Assembly (NCBI GenBank): GCA_900551465.1
Contig: URWL01000076.1
Location: 1-7,698, forward strand
Direction: 5' to 3'
Length of the DNA: 7,698 nt
Source: an uncultured Blautia sp.
Lineage (GTDB): Bacteria; Bacillota; Clostridia; Lachnospirales; Lachnospiraceae
Shown here: positions 1 through 7,070 of the stretch, piece by piece
How the letters are laid out: every line of letters starts with the position of its first letter
Numbering within the stretch: the stretch's first letter is position 1
Position numbers and translations under genes: made by a program
Notes under the pieces: generated by a model
The model's input: only the letters and a program-made list of their open reading frames with translations
What the model was told of the DNA's origin: nothing
Databases searched by the model: none

Positions 1-241
1 AATGGCAGATTATAAAGAAGGACCGCGTGCCCTTTTCAAAGAGCAGCTTGAGAACACAGCAGTTCCTCGTCCGAGAACACCTTCCTATGCAACTTTCTCT
101 TCTGCATATGCAGAAGCTATGACAAATATCTTCTCTGATGCATCCAGCAACGAGGAAGTAGATGAGGATTATATCCAGTCTGAGCTTGACACAGTAGCAG
201 AAACCTTTACAGAGGATTATGAAACTTACTACGCAGAATAA
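1..241 (+). CDS. Sugar ABC transporter extracellular solute-binding protein, C-terminal fragment
   Basis: This is the last 79 codons of a gene that begins upstream of the window; the Met near the left edge is an internal residue, not a start. The tail has the character of family 1 (CUT1) solute-binding proteins: a PRTPSY segment (residues 24-29 of the fragment) followed by a region resembling their final helices, with SSAYAEAMTNIF and an acidic, helical end (SELDTVAETF). In these systems the lipid-anchored protein captures a sugar outside the membrane and passes it to the two permeases. Two permease genes follow on the same strand 132 bases downstream, which strongly supports the call. Family membership is from recognition of the tail and context. 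The substrate is inferred from the GH32 gene further along and is probably sucrose or a fructo-oligosaccharide. The signal peptide and binding lobes are outside the window. Confidence 0.8.
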   Translation, partial: MADYKEGPRALFKEQLENTAVPRPRTPSYATFSSAYAEAMTNIFSDASSNEEVDEDYIQSELDTVAETFTEDYETYYAE

Positions 242-276
242 AAGCTGAGAGATTACTATCTGAGAATCATTCACAT

Positions 277-328
277 CTGCTCCCGGCGGCATCTTTTCGA
301 AAATACATCGAAGATCCACCGGGAGCAG
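277..328 (+). other. Intercistronic GC-rich hairpin between binding-protein and permease genes
   Basis: A perfect 10-bp inverted repeat (CTGCTCCCGG at 277-286 and CCGGGAGCAG at 319-328) encloses a second inner pairing, ATCTT 291-295 with AAGAT 311-315. The only T-run (343-348) starts 15 bases after the stem, so it is not a textbook intrinsic terminator. A weaker 9-bp stem (331-339 with 352-360, one G-T wobble) has that T-run in its loop and ends just before the ribosome binding site of the next gene. In malE-malF-like layouts such a structure protects the upstream mRNA or partly terminates transcription, so that binding protein exceeds permease. That role is inferred here. Confidence 0.65.
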
Positions 329-373
329 GGTTTCTCTGTCAGTTTTTTATTACAGGGAAAAGGAGGAAGGAAA

Positions 374-1273
374 ATGGCAAATACAAAGAAACTTTCAGGC
401 CGGAAGCGTGACGAACGGATCACGGCATATGCGTTTGTTGCCCCGGCGGTGATTCTTCTGATCGCATTTCTGGTAGTCCCTATGATCTACACCGTATATT
501 TTTCTGGGTTCAAATATCAGATCATGAGACCGGATGCAATGAAATTTATTGGTCTGGAAAACTATCAGAAACTGTTCAGTGATAAGAACTTCTGGGTCGC
601 ACTGAAAAATACCGTTTACTTTACTGTACTCGTTGTTCCGTTCCAGTGCGCACTGGCTCTGGGACTTGCGCTTCTTGTTTCCAAGAAATTCCGCGGTGTC
701 TCCATATTCAGAACTATGTATTTCAGTCCACAGCTTACTTCCATGGTTGTTATTTCTGTTTTGTGGACCGTACTTTACAATGCAAATCCGAATACAGGTC
801 TTATCAACTCGATCCTTACTTCACTTGGTATGGATCCGATCAAGTTCCTCAGCGATGCAGATACGGCAATGAATTCCATTATTTTCATGTCCGCATGGCA
901 GGGCGCAGGATATCAGATGATGATCTTCCTGGCAGGTCTGCAGGGAATTCCGAAAGATCAGTACGAGGCTGCTTCTGTTGACGGCGCCAATAAATTCAAA
1001 CAGTTTTTGTATATTACCATTCCCGGACTGAAAGGAACCATCAAGTACGTTGTCATGATCACTATGATCCAGGCAATGAAGCTGTTCACCCAGCCATACA
1101 TCATGACCCAGGGCGGACCGAAAAATTCTACAAAAACACTGGTCTACTATATTTATACACAGGGCTTCCAGAAGGGTAACTTCGGATATGCCTGCTCCAT
1201 TGCAGCAGTATTCTTTGTAATCGTTGTAACAATGTCCATGGCTATGAAGAAAGTTACAGCTGCTACAGATTAA
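374..1273 (+). CDS. Sugar ABC transporter permease, MalF/MsmF type (CUT1 family)
   Basis: This 299-residue integral membrane protein is one of the two channel-forming subunits of a carbohydrate importer. Hydrophobic segments lie at about residues 19-43, 82-103, 113-135, 165-190, 222-240 and 271-290, matching the usual six helices. The cytoplasmic EAA loop that docks onto the ATPase is at residues 198-217: EAASVDG, then the ITIP ending, with Gly204 in its conserved place. An N-terminal AYAFVAPAVILL and a late MTQGGP segment (244-249) are typical of this family. The start at 374 is well placed, with GGAGG at 362-366 and a 7-base gap. It is followed after 17 bases by the partner permease and belongs to the operon of the solute-binding protein and GH32 enzyme. 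The family is confident; the sugar specificity is inferred from context. It resembles MsmF, but the symbol is withheld because substrate is not proven. Confidence 0.93.
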   Translation: MANTKKLSGRKRDERITAYAFVAPAVILLIAFLVVPMIYTVYFSGFKYQIMRPDAMKFIGLENYQKLFSDKNFWVALKNTVYFTVLVVPFQCALALGLALLVSKKFRGVSIFRTMYFSPQLTSMVVISVLWTVLYNANPNTGLINSILTSLGMDPIKFLSDADTAMNSIIFMSAWQGAGYQMMIFLAGLQGIPKDQYEAASVDGANKFKQFLYITIPGLKGTIKYVVMITMIQAMKLFTQPYIMTQGGPKNSTKTLVYYIYTQGFQKGNFGYACSIAAVFFVIVVTMSMAMKKVTAATD

Positions 1274-1290
1274 GAAAGGGGAAAAGGATT

Positions 1291-2139
1291 ATGACGAAAT
1301 CTATGAAATTTTCTGCAAAATTCGGAAAATTTATGTTTTACTTTGGAAATATCGTGATCGGCATTATCTTTGTCTCTCCTCTGATCTGGATGGTCTCCGC
1401 TTCACTGAAACCGGAGGCAAAGATTTTTGCAAATATGGATTCATTAATGACATTTTTGCCTACACAGGCGTCTCTTGCCAATTACGCAGAAGTATTTTCC
1501 AGATTAAATATGCCTCTGGTATTTAAAAATACACTGCTTTATATCGGATTGATCCTGGTCCTGGATCTGCTGGTAAACTCCATGTGCGGATATGCTCTGG
1601 CAAAATTTGAATTTAAAGGAAAAGGTGCGATCCTGAATCTTGTGATCGCGTTGATGGTACTTCCTATGGAAGCGATCATGCTGCCTCTTTACATAGAAAT
1701 GTCTCAGCTTGGATGGGTCAACACTATGGCGGCTCTGGTTATTCCTTTTGTGGCAAAATGTTTCTCAATCTATATGTTCCGTCAGTTTTTCTGTGATGTA
1801 CCGGATGATCTGATCGAAGCGGCGGCAATTGACGGAAGCAGCCCGGCAGGAACCTTCTTCAAGATTGTAATGCCAATCTCAAAAACAGTTTATGCAACCG
1901 TGTTTATCCTTGACTTCGTAGCACACTGGAATGACTTTATGTGGCCGTTCCTTGTTATGACAGGCGAAGACAAACGTACTATCCAGCTTGCAGTCCAGTC
2001 CTTCTTTGGAACTCAGCCGGTACATTACAGTGCGATCATGGCAGCGCTGGTTGTTTCTGCCATTCCGATGATCATTATGTTCATCTTCATGCAGAAGTAT
2101 TATGTGGAAGGTATTGCATCTTCCGGAATTAAGGGCTGA
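1291..2139 (+). CDS. Sugar ABC transporter permease, MalG/MsmG type (CUT1 family)
   Basis: This is the second membrane subunit of the importer, at 282 residues. Hydrophobic segments lie at about 16-36, 82-103, 113-135, 147-167, 197-216 and 247-268. The EAA loop is at residues 176-195: EAAAIDG, then the IVMP ending, with Gly182 conserved. Other MalG-like signs are SPLIWMVSASLKP near the N-terminus, GYALAKFEFKGK at 100-111, HWNDFMWP at 212-219, and a short tail ending in GIKG. The start is preceded by AAAGGGGAAAAGG, and the gene lies 17 bases after the MalF-type permease, so the two are surely co-transcribed and form a heterodimer. No ATP-binding subunit is present in the window; Firmicute CUT1 systems commonly share one MsmK/MsmX-type ATPase encoded elsewhere. 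The sugar is inferred from the GH32 gene next to it. Confidence 0.93.
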   Translation: MTKSMKFSAKFGKFMFYFGNIVIGIIFVSPLIWMVSASLKPEAKIFANMDSLMTFLPTQASLANYAEVFSRLNMPLVFKNTLLYIGLILVLDLLVNSMCGYALAKFEFKGKGAILNLVIALMVLPMEAIMLPLYIEMSQLGWVNTMAALVIPFVAKCFSIYMFRQFFCDVPDDLIEAAAIDGSSPAGTFFKIVMPISKTVYATVFILDFVAHWNDFMWPFLVMTGEDKRTIQLAVQSFFGTQPVHYSAIMAALVVSAIPMIIMFIFMQKYYVEGIASSGIKG

Positions 2140-2186
2140 TCGGAAGTATACGATCTGAAAATAAAAGCGAAAGGCAGGATGCTGAT

Positions 2187-3665
2187 ATGACAAGTGAATT
2201 ATTACAGCGTGCAAGACAGTTTGAAAAAGATCACATGAAGGATATCAGTCCGGAAGAACGCCCTCTTTATCATGTAACAGGAGGCACAGGATGGATCAAT
2301 GACCCCAATGGATTTTCCTTTTATAAAGGGGAGTATCATTTGTTCTATCAGTATCATCCATATTCCAACGAATGGGGGCCTATGCACTGGGGACATGTGG
2401 TAAGCAAAGATCTGATCCGCTGGGAACGCAGACCTGTTGTCATGGCTCCGGATCAGGACTATGACAATGCGGGATGTTTTTCCGGAAGCGCTCTGGAACT
2501 TCCGGACGGCCGTCACCTGCTTATGTATACAGGTGTGGGAAGAGTGACGGAAGAGGACGGAAGTCAGAAGGATTATCAGACACAGTGCATGGCCGTTGGT
2601 GATGGAACGGAATATGAGAAATATGAACAGAATCCTGTTATTACAACAGCAGTCGTTCCGGAAGGCGGAAGCAAAGTAGATTTCCGTGATCCTAAGATAT
2701 GGCAGGAAGAAGACGGAACTTTTTATGCAGTTGCGTCAAATGCCACAGATGATGGGAACAGCGCCATTCTTCTGTTTCAGAGCAAAGACGGGTTCCACTG
2801 GGAATTCTGCAGCGTCATTGACAGAAGTGATAAAAAGCTGGGCTGGATGTGGGAATGTCCGGATTTCTTTGAACTGGACGGCAAACATATACTTATGGCA
2901 AGTCCTATGGAAATGATGCCGGACGGGCTGAAATTCCATGTAGGCCATGGAACCATTTATATTCCCGGAACTTATGATAAGGAAACTCATCAGTTTGTTC
3001 GGGAAGATGTTCTTCCCATTGACAGTGGAATTGATTTTTATGCACCTCAGACTATGAAGGCGCCGGACGGACGCCGGATCATGATCGCCTGGATGCAGGC
3101 CTGGAGTACATCCAAATTTGTTCCAAAAGGACAGAAATATTTTGGACAGATGACAGTTCCAAGAGAGCTTTCTCTCAAGGAAGGAAAAATGATCCAGAAG
3201 CCGGTGCGGGAACTGGAGGCTTTCAGGGGACAGAAGGTTCTTCATGAAAATATAAAAATTTTTCAGGAGACTTCTCTGGAAGGAGTTTCAGGAAGGGTTC
3301 TTGATATGACTGTTCGCCTTAAGGTGGACGGAAGATTCAGGAATTTTTCCATAAAAACTGCTCAGGATACAGAACATTACACTTTAGTTTCCTATGATCC
3401 GGAAAAAGAGATTCTGTCTCTTGACCGGAGTCACAGCGGCCTTCAGTATGATATTATCCATACAAGGGAAATTTCAGTGAAGCCAGTGGACGGCGAGATC
3501 ACTCTTCGCTGTCTGATGGACAGATTCAGTCTGGAAATATTCATTAACGATGGAAGCCAGACAGCGACTGTTACTGTCTATACACCTCAGAGTGCAGAAG
3601 GAATTTCTTTCTCGGCAGAGGGAGAGGCAGAGATAACAGTGGAAAAGTATGCTCTTTCTTTTTAA
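2187..3665 (+). CDS. Glycoside hydrolase family 32 beta-fructosidase (sucrose / fructo-oligosaccharide hydrolase)
   Basis: This 492-residue enzyme hydrolyses terminal beta-fructosyl bonds of sucrose or short fructans, releasing fructose. The GH32 signature blocks occur in order. WINDPNG is at 36-42, with Asp39 the expected nucleophile. FSGSA is at 98-102. RDP is at 167-169, where Asp168 stabilises the transition state. WECPDFF is at 222-228, with Glu223 the expected acid/base. FYAPQT is at 284-289. The C-terminal beta-sandwich domain ends with DRFSLEIFINDG (445-456). Length is normal for cytoplasmic bacterial members. There is no signal peptide, so it acts on imported sugar. The start is preceded by AGGCAGGA with a 7-base gap and lies 47 bases after the permease gene. 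Because uptake is by an ABC transporter rather than a PTS, the substrate is more likely unphosphorylated sucrose or oligofructose than sucrose-6-phosphate; this is inference. Naming it sacA or scrB would overstate what is known. Confidence 0.95.
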   Translation: MTSELLQRARQFEKDHMKDISPEERPLYHVTGGTGWINDPNGFSFYKGEYHLFYQYHPYSNEWGPMHWGHVVSKDLIRWERRPVVMAPDQDYDNAGCFSGSALELPDGRHLLMYTGVGRVTEEDGSQKDYQTQCMAVGDGTEYEKYEQNPVITTAVVPEGGSKVDFRDPKIWQEEDGTFYAVASNATDDGNSAILLFQSKDGFHWEFCSVIDRSDKKLGWMWECPDFFELDGKHILMASPMEMMPDGLKFHVGHGTIYIPGTYDKETHQFVREDVLPIDSGIDFYAPQTMKAPDGRRIMIAWMQAWSTSKFVPKGQKYFGQMTVPRELSLKEGKMIQKPVRELEAFRGQKVLHENIKIFQETSLEGVSGRVLDMTVRLKVDGRFRNFSIKTAQDTEHYTLVSYDPEKEILSLDRSHSGLQYDIIHTREISVKPVDGEITLRCLMDRFSLEIFINDGSQTATVTVYTPQSAEGISFSAEGEAEITVEKYALSF

Positions 3666-3684
3666 TATTATATAAAATACCCAA

Positions 3685-3727
3685 CAGAAGGGCGCCAGGG
3701 ATCCAGGGATCCCTGACGCTCTTTCTG
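3685..3727 (+). terminator. Long hairpin after the GH32 gene, probable transcription terminator
   Basis: Arms 3690-3704 and 3707-3721 pair over 15 positions with one C/A mismatch and one G-T wobble. The pairing extends outwards through CAGAA (3685-3689) and TTCTG (3723-3727), with T3722 bulged. The apex has overlapping GGATCC copies. The hairpin begins 19 bases after the stop codon, where an operon terminator is expected. There is no clean T-run afterwards (only CTTTCTGGTT), so efficiency is uncertain; it could also protect the mRNA 3' end. Confidence 0.6.
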
Positions 3728-3781
3728 GTTCATCGGGAAAGTAAGGTGTTTTGTGGGGATCTTCCCGTAACGGCGGGGGTG

Positions 3782-3808
3782 TTCACATTTCGGAGCCTGT
3801 GCTATAAT
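3782..3808 (+). promoter_or_regulatory. Extended -10 promoter for the alaX-amidohydrolase operon
   Basis: TGC followed by a perfect TATAAT (3803-3808) forms an extended -10 element. A -35-like TTCACA (3782-3787, one mismatch to TTGACA) sits 15 bases upstream, slightly short spacing. Transcription would begin around 3815, giving a leader of about 45 bases. The position between the preceding hairpin and the ATG at 3860 also shows that the longer in-frame reading starting at 3746 is not the true coding start. Confidence 0.65.
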
Positions 3809-3859
3809 GTTCTGCAGAAGATTATATGTCTGAAAAATAACAGAAAGAAGGCCGGGGTT

Positions 3860-5011
3860 ATGGTAGAAACGAGAAGACTGTATTATGAAGATGTTTATAT
3901 AAAAATATTTCCTGCACAGGTAAAAGAATGCAGGAAAGGTGAAAAAGGATATGAAATCCTGCTGGATCAGAGTGCTTTTTATCCGGAAGGAGGAGGACAG
4001 CCCTGTGATCTTGGCGTGCTGGGAGATGTTCCGGTAAAGGATGTCCAGGAAAAAGACGGAGAACTGATCCACTATACCGAGAAGCCTTTTGAACCGGGAA
4101 CGGAGCTGATGGGAGAAATTGACTGGGCGCGTAGATTTGACCTGATGCAGCAGCATTCCGGCGAGCATATTGTCAGTGGGCTTGTCCATGAAAAATATGG
4201 TTATGACAATGTGGGATTTCATATGAGCAGTGATGTGATCACTATTGATTTCAGCGGTGTTCTGGATAAAAAACAGCTTGAGGAAATTGAAGCGGAAACA
4301 AACAGAAAAATATGGGAAAACAGTCCGGTTGAGATCTTTTATCCGGAAAAAGAAGAACTGGATCAGCTTCCTTACCGGAGCAAAAAAGAACTGACCGGAA
4401 AGGTTCGCCTGGTTCGTTTTCCCGGTGCGGATCTCTGTGCCTGCTGTGGAACTCATGTAACCCATACAGGAGAGATTGGTATGGAGAAAATTCTTACGGT
4501 GGAAAATTTCCATGAAGGTGTCCGGGTAACGATGATCAGCGGAAAACGTGTTCTGGAATATCTGAACAGCATTCATGAACAGAACCGTCAGGTATCTGTG
4601 AAGCTTTCTGCAAAGATCGGGGAAACGGCTCAGGCTGTGGAAAGGCTTCAGGAAGAGAACTACAGACTGAAAGGGCAGCTCCTTCATCTTACGCAGCAAT
4701 TATGTGAAACAGAAGCGGCAAGATATGAAGGGGCTGGAAGCGTGTTGCTTTTTCATGAAGGGCTGGATGGAGACAGTGTGCGAAAGATGGCCGATGCGGT
4801 CATGGAGAAATGTGCCGGCTGCTGTGCGGTTTTTTCAAAAAATCCAGATGGAAGCTATAAATATGCCATAGGTGAGAAGAACGGAGATCTCCGCCAGTTC
4901 ACGAAGGAAATGAACATGGCTCTGAACGGCAGAGGCGGAGGAAGACCGTTTTTTGTACAGGGATCCGTGAAGGCAGATGAGGAGCAGATACGTAGATTTT
5001 TTGAGAGATAA
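3860..5011 (+). CDS. Long-form AlaX alanyl-tRNA editing protein (AlaRS editing-domain homologue with DHHA1-like C-terminus)
   Basis: This 383-residue protein resembles the editing half of alanyl-tRNA synthetase without the aminoacylation domain. Such proteins clear Ser (or Gly) mischarged onto tRNA-Ala in trans. Near the N-terminus is AFYPEGGGQP (39-48), the AlaX/AlaRS editing-fold signature. The zinc-site residues are present: HSGEH (His99, His103) and CCGTH (Cys195, His199). A likely coiled coil spans about 242-290. The C-terminus has GRGGGRPFFVQG (357-368), like the glycine-rich loop of the AlaRS DHHA1 domain, which makes this the long AlaX type. I chose the ATG at 3860: AAGAAGG lies 8 bases upstream, the promoter lies just before it, and the protein then starts at the conserved TRRLYYED segment. 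An in-frame extension to 3746 would run through the promoter. An amidohydrolase gene follows after 14 bases. Confidence 0.92.
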   Translation: MVETRRLYYEDVYIKIFPAQVKECRKGEKGYEILLDQSAFYPEGGGQPCDLGVLGDVPVKDVQEKDGELIHYTEKPFEPGTELMGEIDWARRFDLMQQHSGEHIVSGLVHEKYGYDNVGFHMSSDVITIDFSGVLDKKQLEEIEAETNRKIWENSPVEIFYPEKEELDQLPYRSKKELTGKVRLVRFPGADLCACCGTHVTHTGEIGMEKILTVENFHEGVRVTMISGKRVLEYLNSIHEQNRQVSVKLSAKIGETAQAVERLQEENYRLKGQLLHLTQQLCETEAARYEGAGSVLLFHEGLDGDSVRKMADAVMEKCAGCCAVFSKNPDGSYKYAIGEKNGDLRQFTKEMNMALNGRGGGRPFFVQGSVKADEEQIRRFFER

Positions 5012-5025
5012 CGAGGGGAGAAATT

Positions 5026-5901
5026 ATGTTTGGCGAGTGTCATGCGCATGTATTGATGGATGGGATCAATTACCGTCAGGCAGTGGAACGCCATAAAGAA
5101 AGACCTGAGGAGAAAGCAGTCAGAAAATATCTGGAAGCCTATCGGGAAGCCGGGATTTCTTTTGTGCGGGACGGAGGAGATAACTGCGGTGTTTCCCTGC
5201 TGGCCAAAAAAATTGCACCAGAATACGGAATTGATTACCGGACTCCTGTATTTGCGATTCATAAAGAAGGTCATTATGGAAGTATCGTGGGAAAAGGCTT
5301 TTCCAATATGAAGGAATATCATGATCTGGTGTTGGAGGCAGCAGAAAAGGGAGCGGATTTTATTAAGATCATGACGACCGGGCTTCTGGATTTTAACGAC
5401 CAGGGAAAAGTAACGGGGACCCCTCTTGACCGAAGAGAGGTAAAAGAAATGGTTCATATTGCCCATGAGGAAGGTTTTGCAGTGATGAGCCATACCAATG
5501 GTGTTTACGGAGTACAGGCAGCCCTGGAGGCAGGAGTGGATTCTCTGGAGCATGGAAATTATATGGATGAGGAATGTATTTCCATGCTGGCGGACAGTCA
5601 GACAATCTGGGTGCCTACTCTTGTGACAGTCCGGAATCTTAGGGGCTGCGGGCGGTATGCAGATGAGATCCTCACCCCCATTATCAAAAGCGTGGAAGAA
5701 AGCCTTCGCCTTGCATTTCAAAAAAAGGCACAGGCAGCTCTTGGGAGCGATGCCGGTGCCTATATGGTTCCTCATGGGAGAGGGCTTTTGGAAGAGTATG
5801 AATCCTTTTGCAAGATACTGGGAGAGGATTCTTCTGTAGACGATTGGCTCCGTCAGGGGGAGAAAGCGATCAGGGAACGATTCAGGCATCCTCGATCTTA
5901 G
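5026..5901 (+). CDS. Metal-dependent amidohydrolase, short imidazolonepropionase-like form
   Basis: This 291-residue protein carries the metal-ligand set of the amidohydrolase superfamily barrel in order: HxH at His6/His8 (CHAH), Lys114 in FIKIM, His156 in MSHTNG, His176 in LEHGNY, and Asp242 in GSDAGAY. Such enzymes hydrolyse C-N or related bonds using one or two metal ions; the substrate cannot be read from sequence. The protein begins almost directly at the HxH motif, so it lacks the small N-terminal beta-sandwich usual in imidazolonepropionase- and dihydroorotase-like relatives. The start is convincing because GAGGGGAG lies 6 bases upstream and any longer reading would enter alaX. The 14-base gap implies co-transcription with the tRNA editing gene, which might hint at a substrate linked to amino acids, but this is weak inference. 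The last 20 bases overlap the convergent lipoprotein gene. Confidence 0.87.
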   Translation: MFGECHAHVLMDGINYRQAVERHKERPEEKAVRKYLEAYREAGISFVRDGGDNCGVSLLAKKIAPEYGIDYRTPVFAIHKEGHYGSIVGKGFSNMKEYHDLVLEAAEKGADFIKIMTTGLLDFNDQGKVTGTPLDRREVKEMVHIAHEEGFAVMSHTNGVYGVQAALEAGVDSLEHGNYMDEECISMLADSQTIWVPTLVTVRNLRGCGRYADEILTPIIKSVEESLRLAFQKKAQAALGSDAGAYMVPHGRGLLEEYESFCKILGEDSSVDDWLRQGEKAIRERFRHPRS

Positions 5902-7021
5902 TGCAGGTATAAATGTTGGAATCCCGGGAATCTGCAGGGTTAAAGGTAAGCCGTACACTGCTTCCGGTCAAAAGTCCTCCGGTAGAGTTGTTGACTGCCG
6001 TATCGGTATGAAAGGTCAGAGGAATCCCGTCATAGCTTAATATGGTGACAGTGTTTGCCGTGGAACCGGTAATCTCGCCGGATACGGTAAATGATACAGC
6101 GCTTTTTTTCTGCGGTTCCGGGATTTCTCCGGTAACTCCAAGGATGCTTATGCCCTCTGTGGAGGTTCCGTTGAATTTACCCGTATATGTGATCTTTACA
6201 CGGGCGCCGGAAGAGAGCCCGCCGCTGAAATGGCAGGGAATGGAGGATATATCCAGATTCAGTACGGTATCTGAATTAACAGGAGCCACCTGAAGTATAT
6301 TCATATTGATGCCTTGGATTATCCCGCGGAGCTGTTGTTCTTTCTGCTGTTCTTTTTGATCCTGGGGTGCAGGAGCAGGAGTAGGTTCTGGTATTTTCAT
6401 GGGATCTATGTCAGAGACACTGAGAACCTTCAGATGACGGGCGTTTAACAGATTCGGATCATCGGAAAGTGGTTCTCCGAAGCTGCCTCGAAAATGAAGA
6501 TAGACCCATGAACCTGCACGGATTCCTCCCTGATAATATTGTTCAGTCCCTGTGATAGGATAGGTTGCGGTTTTTCCGGAACGGGATTTCAGAGTGATCG
6601 TATTTTCGGTAAATCCCTGTACCTGTCCGTAGGTCTTTTTTTCTTTCAGTTCTGTCTTGTTGTGGTAGGCGTCAACTACCTTAAGAGCTTTGACCGTACT
6701 GGTATCGGTACTGGTCAGCCGGCCTTCATAGATAACGTTGATCGTGTCTCCAGTAATAATTCCGCCCTGGCATTCCAGGTCAGCCTGTGATACATCAAAA
6801 TTATAAACAGTTTCGTCCTTCACAATGAGAAGATGATTTCCGGTAAAATCTTTCACAATTCCACGGATTTCATCCATATATACACGGGGAGCAAGGGAAG
6901 GCTCCTCTGAAACTTCGGGATCCCCGGTATTGACCAGATCCGTAAGCCTATCCTGAATACCGCAGCCGGCCGCGGAAAAGAGAAAGACTGTACAGAGCAG
7001 TGCAGCAGATAAATTTTTCAT
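5882..7021 (-). CDS. Lipoprotein with four diverged tandem beta-rich repeats, function unknown
   Basis: This is a 379-residue secreted lipoprotein. A lipoprotein signal peptide covers residues 1-19 with lipobox SAAGC, and Cys20 is the lipidated residue. After a short linker come four similar units, at about 51-118, 130-202, 230-297 and 312-377. Each opens with a G-x-I/V strand and carries GG(I/L)xxG at 86-91, 165-170, 267-272 and 348-353. A Pro/Gln-rich linker (203-229) divides the units two and two. The pattern suggests small beta-barrels or sandwiches similar to DUF5666-type repeats, but I cannot confirm the family. I prefer the ATG at 7021, with GGAGG 6 bases before it, over an in-frame TTG at 7039, because the TTG lacks its own ribosome binding site and would place the real one inside the gene. 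It lies 49 bases after the CxxC gene, likely in one transcript. Its function on the cell surface is unknown. Confidence 0.85.
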   Translation of the reverse strand: MKNLSAALLCTVFLFSAAGCGIQDRLTDLVNTGDPEVSEEPSLAPRVYMDEIRGIVKDFTGNHLLIVKDETVYNFDVSQADLECQGGIITGDTINVIYEGRLTSTDTSTVKALKVVDAYHNKTELKEKKTYGQVQGFTENTITLKSRSGKTATYPITGTEQYYQGGIRAGSWVYLHFRGSFGEPLSDDPNLLNARHLKVLSVSDIDPMKIPEPTPAPAPQDQKEQQKEQQLRGIIQGINMNILQVAPVNSDTVLNLDISSIPCHFSGGLSSGARVKITYTGKFNGTSTEGISILGVTGEIPEPQKKSAVSFTVSGEITGSTANTVTILSYDGIPLTFHTDTAVNNSTGGLLTGSSVRLTFNPADSRDSNIYTCTKIEDA

Positions 7022-7025
7022 AATG

Positions 7026-7054
7026 ATCCTCCGGTACAAAAATTACCGGAGGAT
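7026..7054 (-). promoter_or_regulatory. Perfect inverted repeat masking the lipoprotein ribosome binding site
   Basis: On the - strand, ATCCTCCGGTA (7054-7044) and TACCGGAGGAT (7036-7026) are exact reverse complements, 11 bp, around a 7-base A/T-rich loop. The right arm contains the entire GGAGGA Shine-Dalgarno sequence, and the ATG follows 4 bases after the stem. Folded, the mRNA would hide the ribosome binding site. No T-run follows, so it does not look like a terminator for the upstream gene. The hairpin begins 16 bases after the stop codon of the CxxC gene. A protein operator or an RNA stability element are alternatives. Confidence 0.75.
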
Positions 7055-7070
7055 AGTGATACCGTTTCAG

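Noticed and set aside
2138..2155. GATCG/CGATC inverted repeat just after the second permease
   Set aside because: A 5-bp stem with an 8-base loop is too weak and too common to call a terminator or regulatory element.
2736..3245. A 169-residue open frame on the - strand inside the GH32 gene
   Set aside because: It lies wholly within a gene with all GH32 catalytic blocks and has no start signals.
3746..3859. A 38-codon N-terminal extension of the AlaX protein
   Set aside because: The extension runs through a perfect TATAAT extended -10 promoter, has no ribosome binding site at its start, and adds residues before the conserved beginning of the family.
3668..4699. A 343-residue open frame on the - strand opposite alaX
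   Set aside because: It is the antisense shadow of a well-supported gene, has no recognisable motifs or ribosome binding site, and has a composition rich in Phe, His and Ser typical of reversed coding sequence.
4855..5958. A 367-residue open frame on the - strand opposite alaX end and the amidohydrolase
   Set aside because: The + strand carries two genes with intact catalytic motifs and ribosome binding sites over the same bases; this frame shows no family features.
7022..7039. TTG start giving six extra residues on the lipoprotein
   Set aside because: It would place the GGAGG ribosome binding site inside the gene and lengthen a signal peptide that is already complete from the ATG at 7021.
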